In this document: piece after piece, positions 8,491 to 17,733 of the stretch
Numbering within the stretch: the first letter of the stretch is position 1
How the letters are laid out: the number at the start of each line of letters is the position of its first letter
Source of the DNA: Bacteroidales bacterium
Lineage (GTDB): Bacteria; Bacteroidota; Bacteroidia; Bacteroidales; Muribaculaceae
DNA: 64,000 nt
Direction of reading: 5' to 3'
Assembly (NCBI GenBank): GCA_014800895.1
Contig: JAAVFG010000040.1
Location: 36,520 to 100,519 of the forward strand
Notes under the pieces: model-generated
The model's database searches: none
Told to the model about the DNA's origin: nothing
What the model saw: the letters and a program-made list of their open reading frames with translations, nothing else
Position numbers and translations under genes: made by a program

Positions 8491-9723
8491 TTAGTTTGTT
8501 GACTCATCAATATAGGAATCTTTGAAGCCTAAGAAATAAAGCACTCCATCTATTCCTATCGTTGAGATACTCTGACTTGCCTCCGCCTTTACTTTTGGTT
8601 TGGCATGGAAAGCGATACCGAGTCCTGCCTCCGCCAGCATGGGGAGGTCATTGGCACCATCTCCTACAGCGATAGTCTGCGCGATATCTATTCTCTCCAC
8701 CTGTGCCAAAAGACGGAGCAATTCCTTCTTTCGCGGACCATCCACGATATCTCCCACATAATTACCGGTCAGCTTTCCATCCGGTCCTATCTCAAGCTCA
8801 TTGGCATAGACATAATCGAAGCCGAACTTCTGTTTCAGATATTCTCCGAAATAGGTAAATCCTCCTGATAAAATTGCGGTCTTGAACCCTGAACGCTTCA
8901 ACACATCCATCATGCGGCCTACACCTTCCGTGATAGGGAGATTTTCGGCTATATCTTTCATGACTGAGACATCAAGACCTTTAAGCAGTCTCACCCTCTC
9001 CGTGAAACTCTGCCGGAAATCTATCTCCCCGCGCATTGCTGACTCAGTGATAGCCCTGACCTGCTCTCCTACTCCGGCACGGTCTGCCAGTTCATCTATC
9101 ACCTCCGTGCGGATCAAGGTTGAATCCATATCGAAGCAAATCAGACGGCGCGCGCGACGATACATTGTATCCTCCTGCATGGAGATATCAAAATCCAGCT
9201 CGGCGGCAAGCTGCATAAAGTCGCTCTGCATCTTGATTTTATCTTCAGGCGTACCTCTGACCGACAGCTCGATACATCCCTTTGTCAGAGGTTGTTTTCC
9301 TTCGTCAAGGGGCATACGACCTGTAAGTCGGGTAATTGTCTCGATATTCAGTCCCTGCTCGTTGATAATGCGTGCCACGGCAGATATCTGAGCCGCCTTT
9401 ATCTTGCGACCGAGAAGTGTCACTATATAACGGTTTTTACCCTGACGGCTCACCCATGCCTCATATTCCTCCTCGCTGACGATAGAGAATTGGACCTGTA
9501 CCTGAAGGTCATTTGTCTTGAAGAGAAGTTCCTTAAGGATCTCTCCGCTTCGGTTGCTGTCGGTCTTGATAAGGATACCGAGGGCAAGTGTGTGATGAAT
9601 GTCAGCCTGTCCGATATCGAGGATATCTGCTTCATATCGCGCCAAGATCTCGGTAAGGCTGGCTGTGATTCCGGTCTTGTCCGGACCGGATATATTGATG
9701 AGAATTAATTCTGTATGTGCCAT
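8491..9723 (-). CDS. serB: Phosphoserine phosphatase with N-terminal ACT domains
   Basis: ACT-like N-terminus (LILINISGPDKTGITASL), HAD motif CFDMDSTLI, GGFTYFGEYLK and AVGDGANDLPMLAEAGLGIAF. Confidence 0.95.
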   Translation of the reverse strand: MAHTELILINISGPDKTGITASLTEILARYEADILDIGQADIHHTLALGILIKTDSNRSGEILKELLFKTNDLQVQVQFSIVSEEEYEAWVSRQGKNRYIVTLLGRKIKAAQISAVARIINEQGLNIETITRLTGRMPLDEGKQPLTKGCIELSVRGTPEDKIKMQSDFMQLAAELDFDISMQEDTMYRRARRLICFDMDSTLIRTEVIDELADRAGVGEQVRAITESAMRGEIDFRQSFTERVRLLKGLDVSVMKDIAENLPITEGVGRMMDVLKRSGFKTAILSGGFTYFGEYLKQKFGFDYVYANELEIGPDGKLTGNYVGDIVDGPRKKELLRLLAQVERIDIAQTIAVGDGANDLPMLAEAGLGIAFHAKPKVKAEASQSISTIGIDGVLYFLGFKDSYIDESTN

Positions 9724-10500
9724 TTATCTCTTTTTTCCCTTTTTCTTACTATGATTAGATGGGGTGCTCTTTTTGCTTCCCTTATGTGAGGATTTGGTCG
9801 CTGACTTCTTCTCCGCTCTCTTTTTCTGAGACTCTGTTTTAGGAGCTGCCGGTCGTGGCTTGACGTTATTGACGGGCAGTTTCACCCCCTGATTCTCCAG
9901 GAGGCCTGCCTGATAAGCTGCCTCCGGATAATTCTGCTCGGCTGCCTTCTTGAAATATTTGAGGGCTTTGGGAAGATCTTTCTCTACTCCGATCCCGTCG
10001 CGCAGCATCTCCGCATATCTGTTGGCTCCCTCCGCACTGCCTCGCTCTGCGGCGCGCCAGTAATTCTCAGCTGCCACACGGTTATCGGCAAGCACACCCT
10101 GACCTTTCTCAAACTGTCGGGCAATATTCAGAAGCGACTCCTTATGACCGTTTCTTGCCGCTTTTCGAAACCAATAAGCGGATTCCTTGTAATCCTTTTT
10201 CGTTCCTATTCCATCTCTGTAAAGCGTGCCGATAATATACTGTGCCTCGATATTACCCTCCAAGGCTGATTTGCCATACCATTCCCACGCCTCTTTCAGA
10301 TCTCTCTTTACTCCTGTGCCTGTCTCAAAACATTTCGCGATAGCTAACATGGCATCCCCGTCTCCGTCGTTCGCCTTAGTAATATTCTCCGCATACGTTG
10401 TGACGCTGAGGTCATATTTGTTATTATCCGATCCGGAGGAGAAGGCGACAAAATTAAGGGTTACGACAAGCAATGCAGCAAGTATGTGTTTTTTCTTCAT
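9724..10500 (-). CDS. Sel1-repeat (SLR) protein with basic C-terminal tail
   Basis: Signal peptide; Sel1 repeats (AMLAIAKCFETGTGVKRDLKEAWEWYGKSALEGN); tail KKRAEKKSATKSSHKGSKKSTPSNHSKKKGKKR. Confidence 0.9.
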   Translation of the reverse strand: MKKKHILAALLVVTLNFVAFSSGSDNNKYDLSVTTYAENITKANDGDGDAMLAIAKCFETGTGVKRDLKEAWEWYGKSALEGNIEAQYIIGTLYRDGIGTKKDYKESAYWFRKAARNGHKESLLNIARQFEKGQGVLADNRVAAENYWRAAERGSAEGANRYAEMLRDGIGVEKDLPKALKYFKKAAEQNYPEAAYQAGLLENQGVKLPVNNVKPRPAAPKTESQKKRAEKKSATKSSHKGSKKSTPSNHSKKKGKKR

Positions 10501-10551
10501 GTATGATTTGAATTACCTTACAATCTTTTATATAGTGAAAAAAAATATAGA

Positions 10552-10587
10552 GAGAAGATGACTCCTGATTGAGGGATCACCTTCTCC
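10552..10587 (-). terminator. Terminator downstream of the DUF349 gene
   Basis: Minus strand GAGAAGGTGATCCCT-caatc-AGGAGTCATCTTCTC, then TCTATATTTTTTTT. Confidence 0.7.
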
Positions 10588-10608
10588 ATATTCTGTATAG
10601 TCTATTTA

Positions 10609-12390
10609 TTATTTCTCTCCTGCATCGAGGATGGCGATTTTCTCCTGCACCTGATCAATCTCCTCTTTCAGGCGATTGATCTTGCGCTCCATCTCCTTAA
10701 GCATTGAATTGCCGGCAGAAGACTTGATATTGAAGAAGCCCATGTTATTCTCAATGGTCTTCATCTCATTCTTCTTCGCCTCTACCACGCGCATCAGACG
10801 GTCGCGCTCGCGTCCGAGGTTCTGGCCCTCCCCTTTCATAGTGGCGACGCGCTCCTGGAAATTATTCATGCGCGCACGTTTCTCCCTGCTTTCGAATGCT
10901 CCGTAGAGTTCGTCGCAGATGGCGCGGTATTCGGCATAGATTTTATCCTTATGCTTGAAAGGCACGAATCCGGCTGCCTGCCATGCTGCCTGAAGCTCCT
11001 TGACTTTACCGATCACTTCCTTGCGGTCGCCATCTTTGGGAAGTGCTTTCAGCTCCTCGATGATAGCGCGTTTCTTCTCAAGGTTGGCTGTCTCCTCTTC
11101 TCGGCGTGCCGCCTCCTGCTTCTTACGCGCCTCGAAGAAGTAATTGCATGCTGACTGAAAACGATTCCATACCTCATCGCTGTTCTTGCGGGGCACGCTA
11201 CCAATCTTCTTCCACTCCGCCTGCAGACGGACCACCTCCGCGGTAGCCTTCTTGATATCATCTGTCTTCTTGAGAGCTTCCGCTTTCTCGCAAAGTGCTA
11301 TCTTCTTTTCAAGATTGGATGCCAATTCGCCCTTTGTCTTCTGGAAATATTCAGTCTTGCTGTTGAAGAAGCGGTCGCAATCCTCGCGGAAACGTGAATA
11401 GAGTTGAACGTTTGCTTTCTTGGAAGCAAAGCCCAACTGACGCCATCTCTTCTGGATCTCAATCACCTTCTCGGTCATTGAATTCCACTCGGCAAAAGTC
11501 TTGAGAGATGAAAGATCGATTGCCTCCACCTCCTCGCAAAGTTTTGTCTTTGCCTCCTCATTTGCCTGCTCGGCTGCCTTGCGCTTTTCGAAATAGTCCT
11601 GATGACGGCGATTGACCACTGCCGATGCCTCCTTGAATTCCTCCCAAAGAGATGCACGGAGATCTTTCGCTACCGGTCCTATATTGCGCCAGCTATCATG
11701 GATATTCTGTAGCAGACGGAAAGCGGCGATGGGATCCTCATGCTCGGCAAGTTTCTTCGCATCCTCAAGAAGCTGACGCTTTAACTCCAGATTCTTCTTG
11801 AAATCAAGATCGCGGAGCTCCTTATTCATCTTCAGGTTATCATAGAATAACTCGGTCACGCCCTGGAATTTTTTCCATATCTCGGCTTCCGCCGCGGCGG
11901 GAATCTCCTTGATAGCCTTGAAGTCTTGCTGTAATTGCTGGAATTCAGGGAAGTTGACATTCACCTTATCGATATCGTCTGTGATGGCGGAGAGGCGTGC
12001 GAGAATCTCATTCTTCTTTGCAAGGTTCTCCTCGCGCATCTTCTCGTCGGCAAGAAGATATGCCGCTCTCTTTTCCTTGAATTCAGTATATAATGTCTTG
12101 AACTCATTCTCTTTCTCATCTACTGCGGAGGAGAAAGCTGCCGGATCGTTTCCTTCATCTATGAAGGCATTGAGTTGGTCAAGGTTCTCCTTAGTCTTGA
12201 TGCTGAAGAAAGCTTGCTTAAGTGCTGTCACCTCTTTATGGGCTTCCATACGGTTGTCCGCAAGAATTGCTTTCAATTCCGCAATCAGTCCATCTTTATC
12301 AAGGGCGTGGATATTCTTCTGCTCCATGCTTTCTTCCTTTTCAACGCCTGCTGATTCTACAACGGGCGCAATCTTGTCGAGTTCGTTCAT
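10609..12390 (-). CDS. DUF349 domain-containing protein
   Basis: 593 aa coiled-coil-rich protein with repeated W-x-x-I/L-G-x-V/A motifs (SWRNIGPVAKD, RWRQLGFASKK, EWKKIGSVPRK, AWQAAGFVPFK). Confidence 0.9.
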   Translation of the reverse strand: MNELDKIAPVVESAGVEKEESMEQKNIHALDKDGLIAELKAILADNRMEAHKEVTALKQAFFSIKTKENLDQLNAFIDEGNDPAAFSSAVDEKENEFKTLYTEFKEKRAAYLLADEKMREENLAKKNEILARLSAITDDIDKVNVNFPEFQQLQQDFKAIKEIPAAAEAEIWKKFQGVTELFYDNLKMNKELRDLDFKKNLELKRQLLEDAKKLAEHEDPIAAFRLLQNIHDSWRNIGPVAKDLRASLWEEFKEASAVVNRRHQDYFEKRKAAEQANEEAKTKLCEEVEAIDLSSLKTFAEWNSMTEKVIEIQKRWRQLGFASKKANVQLYSRFREDCDRFFNSKTEYFQKTKGELASNLEKKIALCEKAEALKKTDDIKKATAEVVRLQAEWKKIGSVPRKNSDEVWNRFQSACNYFFEARKKQEAARREEETANLEKKRAIIEELKALPKDGDRKEVIGKVKELQAAWQAAGFVPFKHKDKIYAEYRAICDELYGAFESREKRARMNNFQERVATMKGEGQNLGRERDRLMRVVEAKKNEMKTIENNMGFFNIKSSAGNSMLKEMERKINRLKEEIDQVQEKIAILDAGEK

Positions 12391-12412
12391 ATCGGGGTTC
12401 TTTTCAATGTTC

Positions 12413-13069
12413 TTATTTTTCTACTGTAGCTGAGATGATCTTGACATCCTCGAGGGGACGGTCGTCACGTCCTGTGGCTACATTCTGGATCTTCTCTACC
12501 GTGTCCATGCCTTCTAGCACTTCGCCGAATACCGTGTATTGTCCGTCAAGATGCGGCGTGCCGCCTACTGTTGTATAGGCTTTGGCTATCTCCTCGGGGA
12601 ATCCTGCCGGTATCTGTGAGGCATCATACTTATTGCCGGTCACTATATAGAATTGTGAGCCTGAGCTTCTGCGCTCGGGATTCACATAGTCGCTTGTGCG
12701 GGCTGCCGCCAATGCTCCATATTTATGGAAATGCTTGGGATATTTTATCTCTGCCTCGATGGTATAGCCGGGATTGCCTGATCCGAGACGTGCATCAGCT
12801 GGAGCATTCTTTGACTCCGGGTCGCCGGTCTGCACCATAAAATCTTTTATGACACGATGAAACAGGACTCCGTCATAGAATCCATCATTCACAAGCTTGA
12901 GGAAATTATCACGATGAGCGGGAGTGTCATCGTAGAGCTTCACTTTGATATCGCCTAATGTGGTATGGATATCCACCACCGGGCCGGCGGGTATTGTATC
13001 TTCTGCCATGGCTTTATGTAAATAAAGCGCCGATAGGAAAATCAGCGCCAAGGTTAATATTCTTTTCAT
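12413..13069 (-). CDS. Cyclophilin-type peptidylprolyl isomerase, exported
   Basis: Signal peptide; GDIKVKLYDDTPAHRDNFLKLV, YDGVLFHRVIKDFMVQTGDP, GSQFYIVTG and YTVFGEVLEGMDTV. Confidence 0.94.
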   Translation of the reverse strand: MKRILTLALIFLSALYLHKAMAEDTIPAGPVVDIHTTLGDIKVKLYDDTPAHRDNFLKLVNDGFYDGVLFHRVIKDFMVQTGDPESKNAPADARLGSGNPGYTIEAEIKYPKHFHKYGALAAARTSDYVNPERRSSGSQFYIVTGNKYDASQIPAGFPEEIAKAYTTVGGTPHLDGQYTVFGEVLEGMDTVEKIQNVATGRDDRPLEDVKIISATVEK

Positions 13070-13093
13070 CTCTCTTTGCTAATCTCCGGGAAA

Positions 13094-13465
13094 TTACATT
13101 GCCTCGCCCTCAGTATAAATTCTTTTGTAAATCCTCCTGAAATTGTCATCTTTCTGACGCAATTCGTCGATATGATCCTTATAGTCCACTCCCCAGATTG
13201 CCTCTAAGAGCGATCCGATATACCGGCGATCGCGGTCTCTCTCAATGGCTCCCTCTATAAGGGGGGTAAGCCATTTGTCAAACTTCTCGCGATCCACTGC
13301 CGAAAGATAACGTGCGGTACTGGCAAGAAACTGACCCGAGGTGTCTGCCAATCGCAACTTGCATATCAGCTCTCCCATCTCAGGCTCGCAGGTGTCGACA
13401 TTGTCTACTATGTATTCATATATCGACATTCCCTCTTGTTCTTTCTCATTTTCCATTATATGCAC
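13094..13465 (-). CDS. Conserved hypothetical protein (possible DUF5063-like); start may be 13456
   Basis: 123 aa acidic ORF, 24 nt upstream of the cyclophilin gene on the same strand. Confidence 0.6.
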   Translation of the reverse strand: MHIMENEKEQEGMSIYEYIVDNVDTCEPEMGELICKLRLADTSGQFLASTARYLSAVDREKFDKWLTPLIEGAIERDRDRRYIGSLLEAIWGVDYKDHIDELRQKDDNFRRIYKRIYTEGEAM

Positions 13466-13483
13466 TCAATTTTGCAGTTAGGT

Positions 13484-13516
13484 CACAAATTTACGAAAAT
13501 ATTTTCTAAATTTGTG
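13484..13516. promoter_or_regulatory. Palindromic divergent promoter region
   Basis: Perfect 10-bp inverted repeat CACAAATTTA / TAAATTTGTG placing TAAATTTG (TAnnTTTG) on each strand, facing the flanking divergent genes. Confidence 0.5.
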
Positions 13517-13574
13517 GATGTGGAGGTGAGTTTTTCATCTTTACCCCTTTTTTATCTTCATTTTTTGAATTTTT

Positions 13575-14210
13575 ATGGACAATTTCATTATAGTTATCGG
13601 TCGTCAATTCGGTTGTGGCGGTCGTGAAATCGGGAAACGCATTGCCGATGAGCTTGGCATCCCCTATTACGATAAGACTCTCCTTTCTGCCGCTGCAGAG
13701 GAGTTTGGTATGGATACTGAAGTCTTTAAGGCTGTCGATGAGAAGAGACCCTCCTTCCTCCGTAATTTCCTGGGATTGAATTGCGGCACTTCAAGCCAGC
13801 CCTGCACTCCGGGGGCGTTCGCCCATTTCTCTGCCGGCTCGCTATCTCCCGAAGGGCTCTACAATGCGCAGTCTAAGGTGATACAGTCTATCTGCGAGCG
13901 GGGTAGCTGTGTGATAGTGGGACGCACTGCCGATTATATCATGCGAGATCATCCCGGTCTCATCTCTATTTTCGTGCATGCCCCTATCGAGCATAGAGTG
14001 AAAAAGATTATCGAGCGCGGGGATGCAGCCGACGAGATTGGTGCCCTCCCGATGGCTCGTAAAAATGATAAGGCGAGGGAAAGCTATTACAATTATTTCA
14101 CATCCGGAGGGTGGGGAAAGGCTCGCAACTATCACCTCTGCTTTGATTCGTCGCGCTTCAATCCGGAATCTATAGTTGCATTACTTAAAGCTTATATTAA
14201 CACTCATTAA
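13575..14210 (+). CDS. Cytidylate kinase-like family protein
   Basis: P-loop variant IGRQFGCGGREIGKRIADELGIPYYDK, VIVGRTADYIM and RVKKIIERG. Confidence 0.85.
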   Translation: MDNFIIVIGRQFGCGGREIGKRIADELGIPYYDKTLLSAAAEEFGMDTEVFKAVDEKRPSFLRNFLGLNCGTSSQPCTPGAFAHFSAGSLSPEGLYNAQSKVIQSICERGSCVIVGRTADYIMRDHPGLISIFVHAPIEHRVKKIIERGDAADEIGALPMARKNDKARESYYNYFTSGGWGKARNYHLCFDSSRFNPESIVALLKAYINTH

Positions 14211-14321
14211 ACTTTTTCTTCTCCATAACCTTATAATAATAGTAAGGGTAGTAATGAAGGAATTTACGAGACAGTAAATTCAGCCTTCCTGCTATTACAA
14301 AATTATGAAATAATAAAGGTT

Positions 14322-15128
14322 ATGAAGAAGACAATATTTTTCCTGTGTTACGTATTGGGGCTACTGATCGGGGCGATGCTCCTTATCTTTAATTATCAGG
14401 CGATGGATAAGGATCCGGCGGTGCTTCGCTATGTAATGATGGCTGCCGGCATAATATTCATTATCCCCGGTGTGATCCAGCTTATATCCTCAATCGTGCC
14501 TAAGAAGGATGTCAACGGTAATATAATGCCGCGCAAATGGTATGCCACTGTTGTCGGTGTATTATCGCTGATCTGGGGTATATACATCCTCCTATTCCCA
14601 TTAGGATATGCCAACACCTTGAGCATCACTCTTGGTGTATCAGTAGCATTGGCAGGTCTGGCTCAGGCAATCTGGATTATACGCACGTCCGAATCAACTT
14701 TCAAGCGTTTTATAATCCCGGTCGTGACAATAGCTGTCGGTATACTGGTATGTATATTATTCTCTAATGTCGATTCCTATAAGGATATGCAGCTTTCAGC
14801 TATCGTCTCCGGCATCATGATTGCCATATGGGCTGTTAACGGCTTCTATTCTCTCCGTCCTAAAGAGGTTGTGGCAGCTGAGAAGAAAGCCGGCATAGAG
14901 GCGAAGAAAGCTGAGAAAGAGCAGCGTAAGACTGCCGAGAAGGAAGCTAAGGCGGAGGCTAAAGCCGAAGCGGAGGCAGAAAAGCAGGCTGAAGCACATG
15001 AGGAAACGAAAGCGGAGAATGAGTCTGAATCCGCTGCCGGCTCTCAAGACAAGGATAAGAACGTTCACGAAGACAATACGGCGGAAGAGGATTCCTCCTC
15101 CGAAATTGCAAAAACGGAAGAAAAGTAG
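14322..15128 (+). CDS. DUF308/HdeD-like membrane protein with long charged C-terminal tail
   Basis: 268 aa; about six hydrophobic segments, then an Ala/Glu/Lys-rich tail (EKKAGIEAKKAEKEQRKTAEKEAKAEAKAEAEAEKQAEAHEETK...). Confidence 0.75.
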   Translation: MKKTIFFLCYVLGLLIGAMLLIFNYQAMDKDPAVLRYVMMAAGIIFIIPGVIQLISSIVPKKDVNGNIMPRKWYATVVGVLSLIWGIYILLFPLGYANTLSITLGVSVALAGLAQAIWIIRTSESTFKRFIIPVVTIAVGILVCILFSNVDSYKDMQLSAIVSGIMIAIWAVNGFYSLRPKEVVAAEKKAGIEAKKAEKEQRKTAEKEAKAEAKAEAEAEKQAEAHEETKAENESESAAGSQDKDKNVHEDNTAEEDSSSEIAKTEEK

Positions 15129-15136
15129 TAATTTTG
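15106..15136 (+). promoter_or_regulatory. rnpB promoter overlapping the 3' end of the DUF308 gene
   Basis: TTG (15106-15108), 20 nt, TAATTTTG (15129-15136), immediately 5' of the RNase P RNA. Confidence 0.65.
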
Positions 15137-15138
15137 TA

Positions 15139-15512
15139 ATGCAGAATTGAGGTCTGTCGCTGCATCCTCCCTTTTGACGGTGAGGATGGAGAGGAAAGTC
15201 CGGGCAACAAAGAGCACCGCACATCCTAACGGGAAGCCGGCGGCGACGTCGGGGCAAGTGTGACAGAAAATGACCGCCCTCTTTCGTGGAGGGTAAGGGT
15301 GAAAAGGTGGTGTAAGAGACCACCGGCTCCGTTGGCGACAACGGAGGCCGCACATCCTGCGGGTTGCAAGGCCAAATATACCGGCAATCAAGGGCTGCTC
15401 GTCCATTGCCGGGGGGTAGGCTGCTCCAGCTGCCGGGAGATCGGCAGTGTAGATAAATGACAGACACCCTCCTCCGGGAGGGCACATAACCCGGCTTATA
15501 TCTATTCTGCAT
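15139..15512 (+). ncRNA. rnpB: RNase P RNA (class A)
   Basis: Conserved GAGGAAAGTCCGGGC (CR-I) and AGATAAATGACAGA...GGCACATAACCCGGCTTA (CR-V/3' end); terminal helix ATGCAGAAT (15139-15147) / ATTCTGCAT (15504-15512). Confidence 0.95.
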
Positions 15513-15520
15513 CTATTTTA

Positions 15521-15563
15521 ACGGATTCGGCTACTGCTTTTCAGCATTCCGGATCCGTTTTTT
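15521..15563 (+). terminator. rnpB terminator
   Basis: ACGGATTCGG ... CCGGATCCGT followed by TTTTT. Confidence 0.8.
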
Positions 15564-15621
15564 AATACATGAAAGTAGCTCCTGATAATTAATGACTCCT
15601 TATATCTTTATTTAACTATTT

Positions 15622-17049
15622 ATGGAAGATTCTGCTAAAAAAGATACAAATAAGTCTAATCCCGACGCAAAGAATAACAAAGCGGTCGGTTTTATCACAC
15701 GATGGTATAATAAAATATATGCTTTCGTGATATATTGTCTTTCTGGAGTCTGGAAGGATCCGCGTCAGACTTTCAAGGTGCGCCTTATAAAGACCATGAA
15801 TCTCTCCATAAATTCATTCATGGACCGCGGGCTACAGATAAGGTCAATGGCGCTGACTTATTACACTGTTCTCTCACTTGTCCCCGCGCTCGCCCTTCTT
15901 GTAGCCATCGCCCGTGGCTTTGGAATGAGCGACAGTATGCAGAATGAGCTCTATACTCTCTTCCCTTCCCAGCATAAAGTAATTGCCACCGCCATGCAGT
16001 TTGTGGACTCCTATCTTAACGAGGCTTCGCAAGGTGTATTTGTGGGTGTCGGTATCGTGGTCTTGCTCTGGACCATAATCTCCCTCCTTTCTTACATAGA
16101 GGATGCCTTTAATTCAATATGGGATGTGAAGTCAGGAAGAAGTCTTTATCAGAAACTGACGGATTATATCGCTATCTGTCTCATTGTTCCTATCCTGATT
16201 CTATGTTCCTCCGGAGTATCGATTTTCATGACCTCCACTATCAGGGATAACTTCAACTTCCCCTTCCTCACTTTCGGAGTGAATATAGCCTTGGAGATAG
16301 CCCCTCTTATCCTGGCATGGATGGCTTTTACATTCTCATATTATTTTATACCGACCACAAAAGTATCTTTTAAATATGCAATGATTGCCGGAGCTATAGG
16401 GGCTATTGTATTTCACGTGCTGCAATGGCTTTTCGTTTCGGGACAGATATATGTATCGAAATATAATGCGATTTATGGATCGTTTGCCTTCCTCCCCCTC
16501 CTCCTGGTCTGGCTTCAGCTCTCCTGGATGATACTTCTTTCAGGGTGTGTGCTGACATATTCTCTTCAGAATGTATTTTCTTTCAACTTCCTTGGAGATG
16601 ACAGCGAGATATCTAATCGCAGTTGGCGTTATCTCACGATTATCACTATGGGGGTGGTGGTAAAGAGATTCGTAAAGGCGGAGACTCCTCTCTCCACTAC
16701 TGAGATTGCTTCAAGGTATAATCTTCCGGTCAGAATGGTTAATAGGATTGTCGGGCGCCTGATGAAAGCCAAGATGGTGTATGAGGTGAAACTGGATGAC
16801 AGCCGCACCGGACTCTCTCCCGCTCTGGAGATATCAAATCTCTCGTTAGGTGATTTCCTCGACAAAATGGATAGCTGCGGAGAAACTGATATTATCCCTG
16901 ACTTCAAGGAGATATACAAGGAGCTTCTTGCCGATATCGCTCCCCCCTCTTCCGACCTTTTCGCTCCATTCGATAAGATTCTTATGAAGGATCTTCCGCT
17001 CCCCGCTCCCGCAAAGATTCGCACTATCCTCGCTACTGTGGAGCATTAA
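15622..17049 (+). CDS. YihY/BrkB family inner-membrane protein with C-terminal winged-helix-like region
   Basis: RSMALTYYTVLSLVPALALLVAIARGFG, LPLLLVWLQLSWMILLSGCVLTYSLQN; C-terminal STTEIASRYNLPVRMVNRIVGRLMKAKMV resembles a winged helix. Confidence 0.9.
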   Translation: MEDSAKKDTNKSNPDAKNNKAVGFITRWYNKIYAFVIYCLSGVWKDPRQTFKVRLIKTMNLSINSFMDRGLQIRSMALTYYTVLSLVPALALLVAIARGFGMSDSMQNELYTLFPSQHKVIATAMQFVDSYLNEASQGVFVGVGIVVLLWTIISLLSYIEDAFNSIWDVKSGRSLYQKLTDYIAICLIVPILILCSSGVSIFMTSTIRDNFNFPFLTFGVNIALEIAPLILAWMAFTFSYYFIPTTKVSFKYAMIAGAIGAIVFHVLQWLFVSGQIYVSKYNAIYGSFAFLPLLLVWLQLSWMILLSGCVLTYSLQNVFSFNFLGDDSEISNRSWRYLTIITMGVVVKRFVKAETPLSTTEIASRYNLPVRMVNRIVGRLMKAKMVYEVKLDDSRTGLSPALEISNLSLGDFLDKMDSCGETDIIPDFKEIYKELLADIAPPSSDLFAPFDKILMKDLPLPAPAKIRTILATVEH

Positions 17050-17079
17050 CTCACTCTTTTTTTCGAGCTTTTGACCAGA

Positions 17080-17724
17080 TTAATGACTGCCGTAAGATTT
17101 GGTATGTCGCGCCTTCCATCTCCTCAGAAATAGGATATATCCTGTTATGGGGAGTGAGGTGCCGATCAAGACTGCTGCAAGCCAAAGAAGTCGGGAAAGA
17201 AATCCCCACCAACTTCCCACATGAAGAGCATGGAGAGTATGGAATAATACCCCTGTATCGGATGCCGCAAAAAGCGAATAGACCATCTCGCCATACCATC
17301 CGAAACACCAGGTAAGGCAGGTCAGAATCATTATCAATAACGGTATGCCGCTCCAGAACCCTCCGGAATTGTGCAGTCCGGTAAGCAAATCAGGAAAATT
17401 GAAACCAAGATTTTTTCTTATGCCGGTCCATATGCTTTTATTCTGCTTTCTTAACGAACGGCATAACGCTGTCGTCCGCTGTCCCCAGATAATATATCCG
17501 CTTATGATCTCTATCAAGGCTAAAAGAGCAGATATACTAATTATCCATTTCCCCGCCTCCCCTATAAGGAAGGAGGTGTGAAAAGACTTTGCAAATTTGA
17601 ACACCGGAGCATATGAATTAAATATTTTTCCGAGCACTATCACAAGCCCGGAGAAGCATAAAAACATAAAGGACAGACCTATGGCAAGGCCTGTCCATTT
17701 ATGTATCATTCTGATAGTATGCAT
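17080..17724 (-). CDS. PepSY-associated transmembrane protein
   Basis: MHTIRMIHKWTGLAIGLSFMFLCFSGLVIVLGK start, four-TM layout, His residues near helix ends, C-terminal SLPITGYILFLRRWKARH. Confidence 0.8.
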   Translation of the reverse strand: MHTIRMIHKWTGLAIGLSFMFLCFSGLVIVLGKIFNSYAPVFKFAKSFHTSFLIGEAGKWIISISALLALIEIISGYIIWGQRTTALCRSLRKQNKSIWTGIRKNLGFNFPDLLTGLHNSGGFWSGIPLLIMILTCLTWCFGWYGEMVYSLFAASDTGVLFHTLHALHVGSWWGFLSRLLWLAAVLIGTSLPITGYILFLRRWKARHTKSYGSH

Positions 17725-17733
17725 TAGCTTATA

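Noticed and set aside
8882-9708. Plus-strand ORFs of 169 and 138 aa opposite serB
   Set aside because: Antisense shadows of a clearly conserved HAD phosphatase.
14796-15512. Minus-strand 238-aa ORF (and 87/140-aa ORFs) at 14796-15512
   Set aside because: Antisense to the DUF308 gene tail and the RNase P RNA; composition is an artefact of structured GC-rich RNA sequence.
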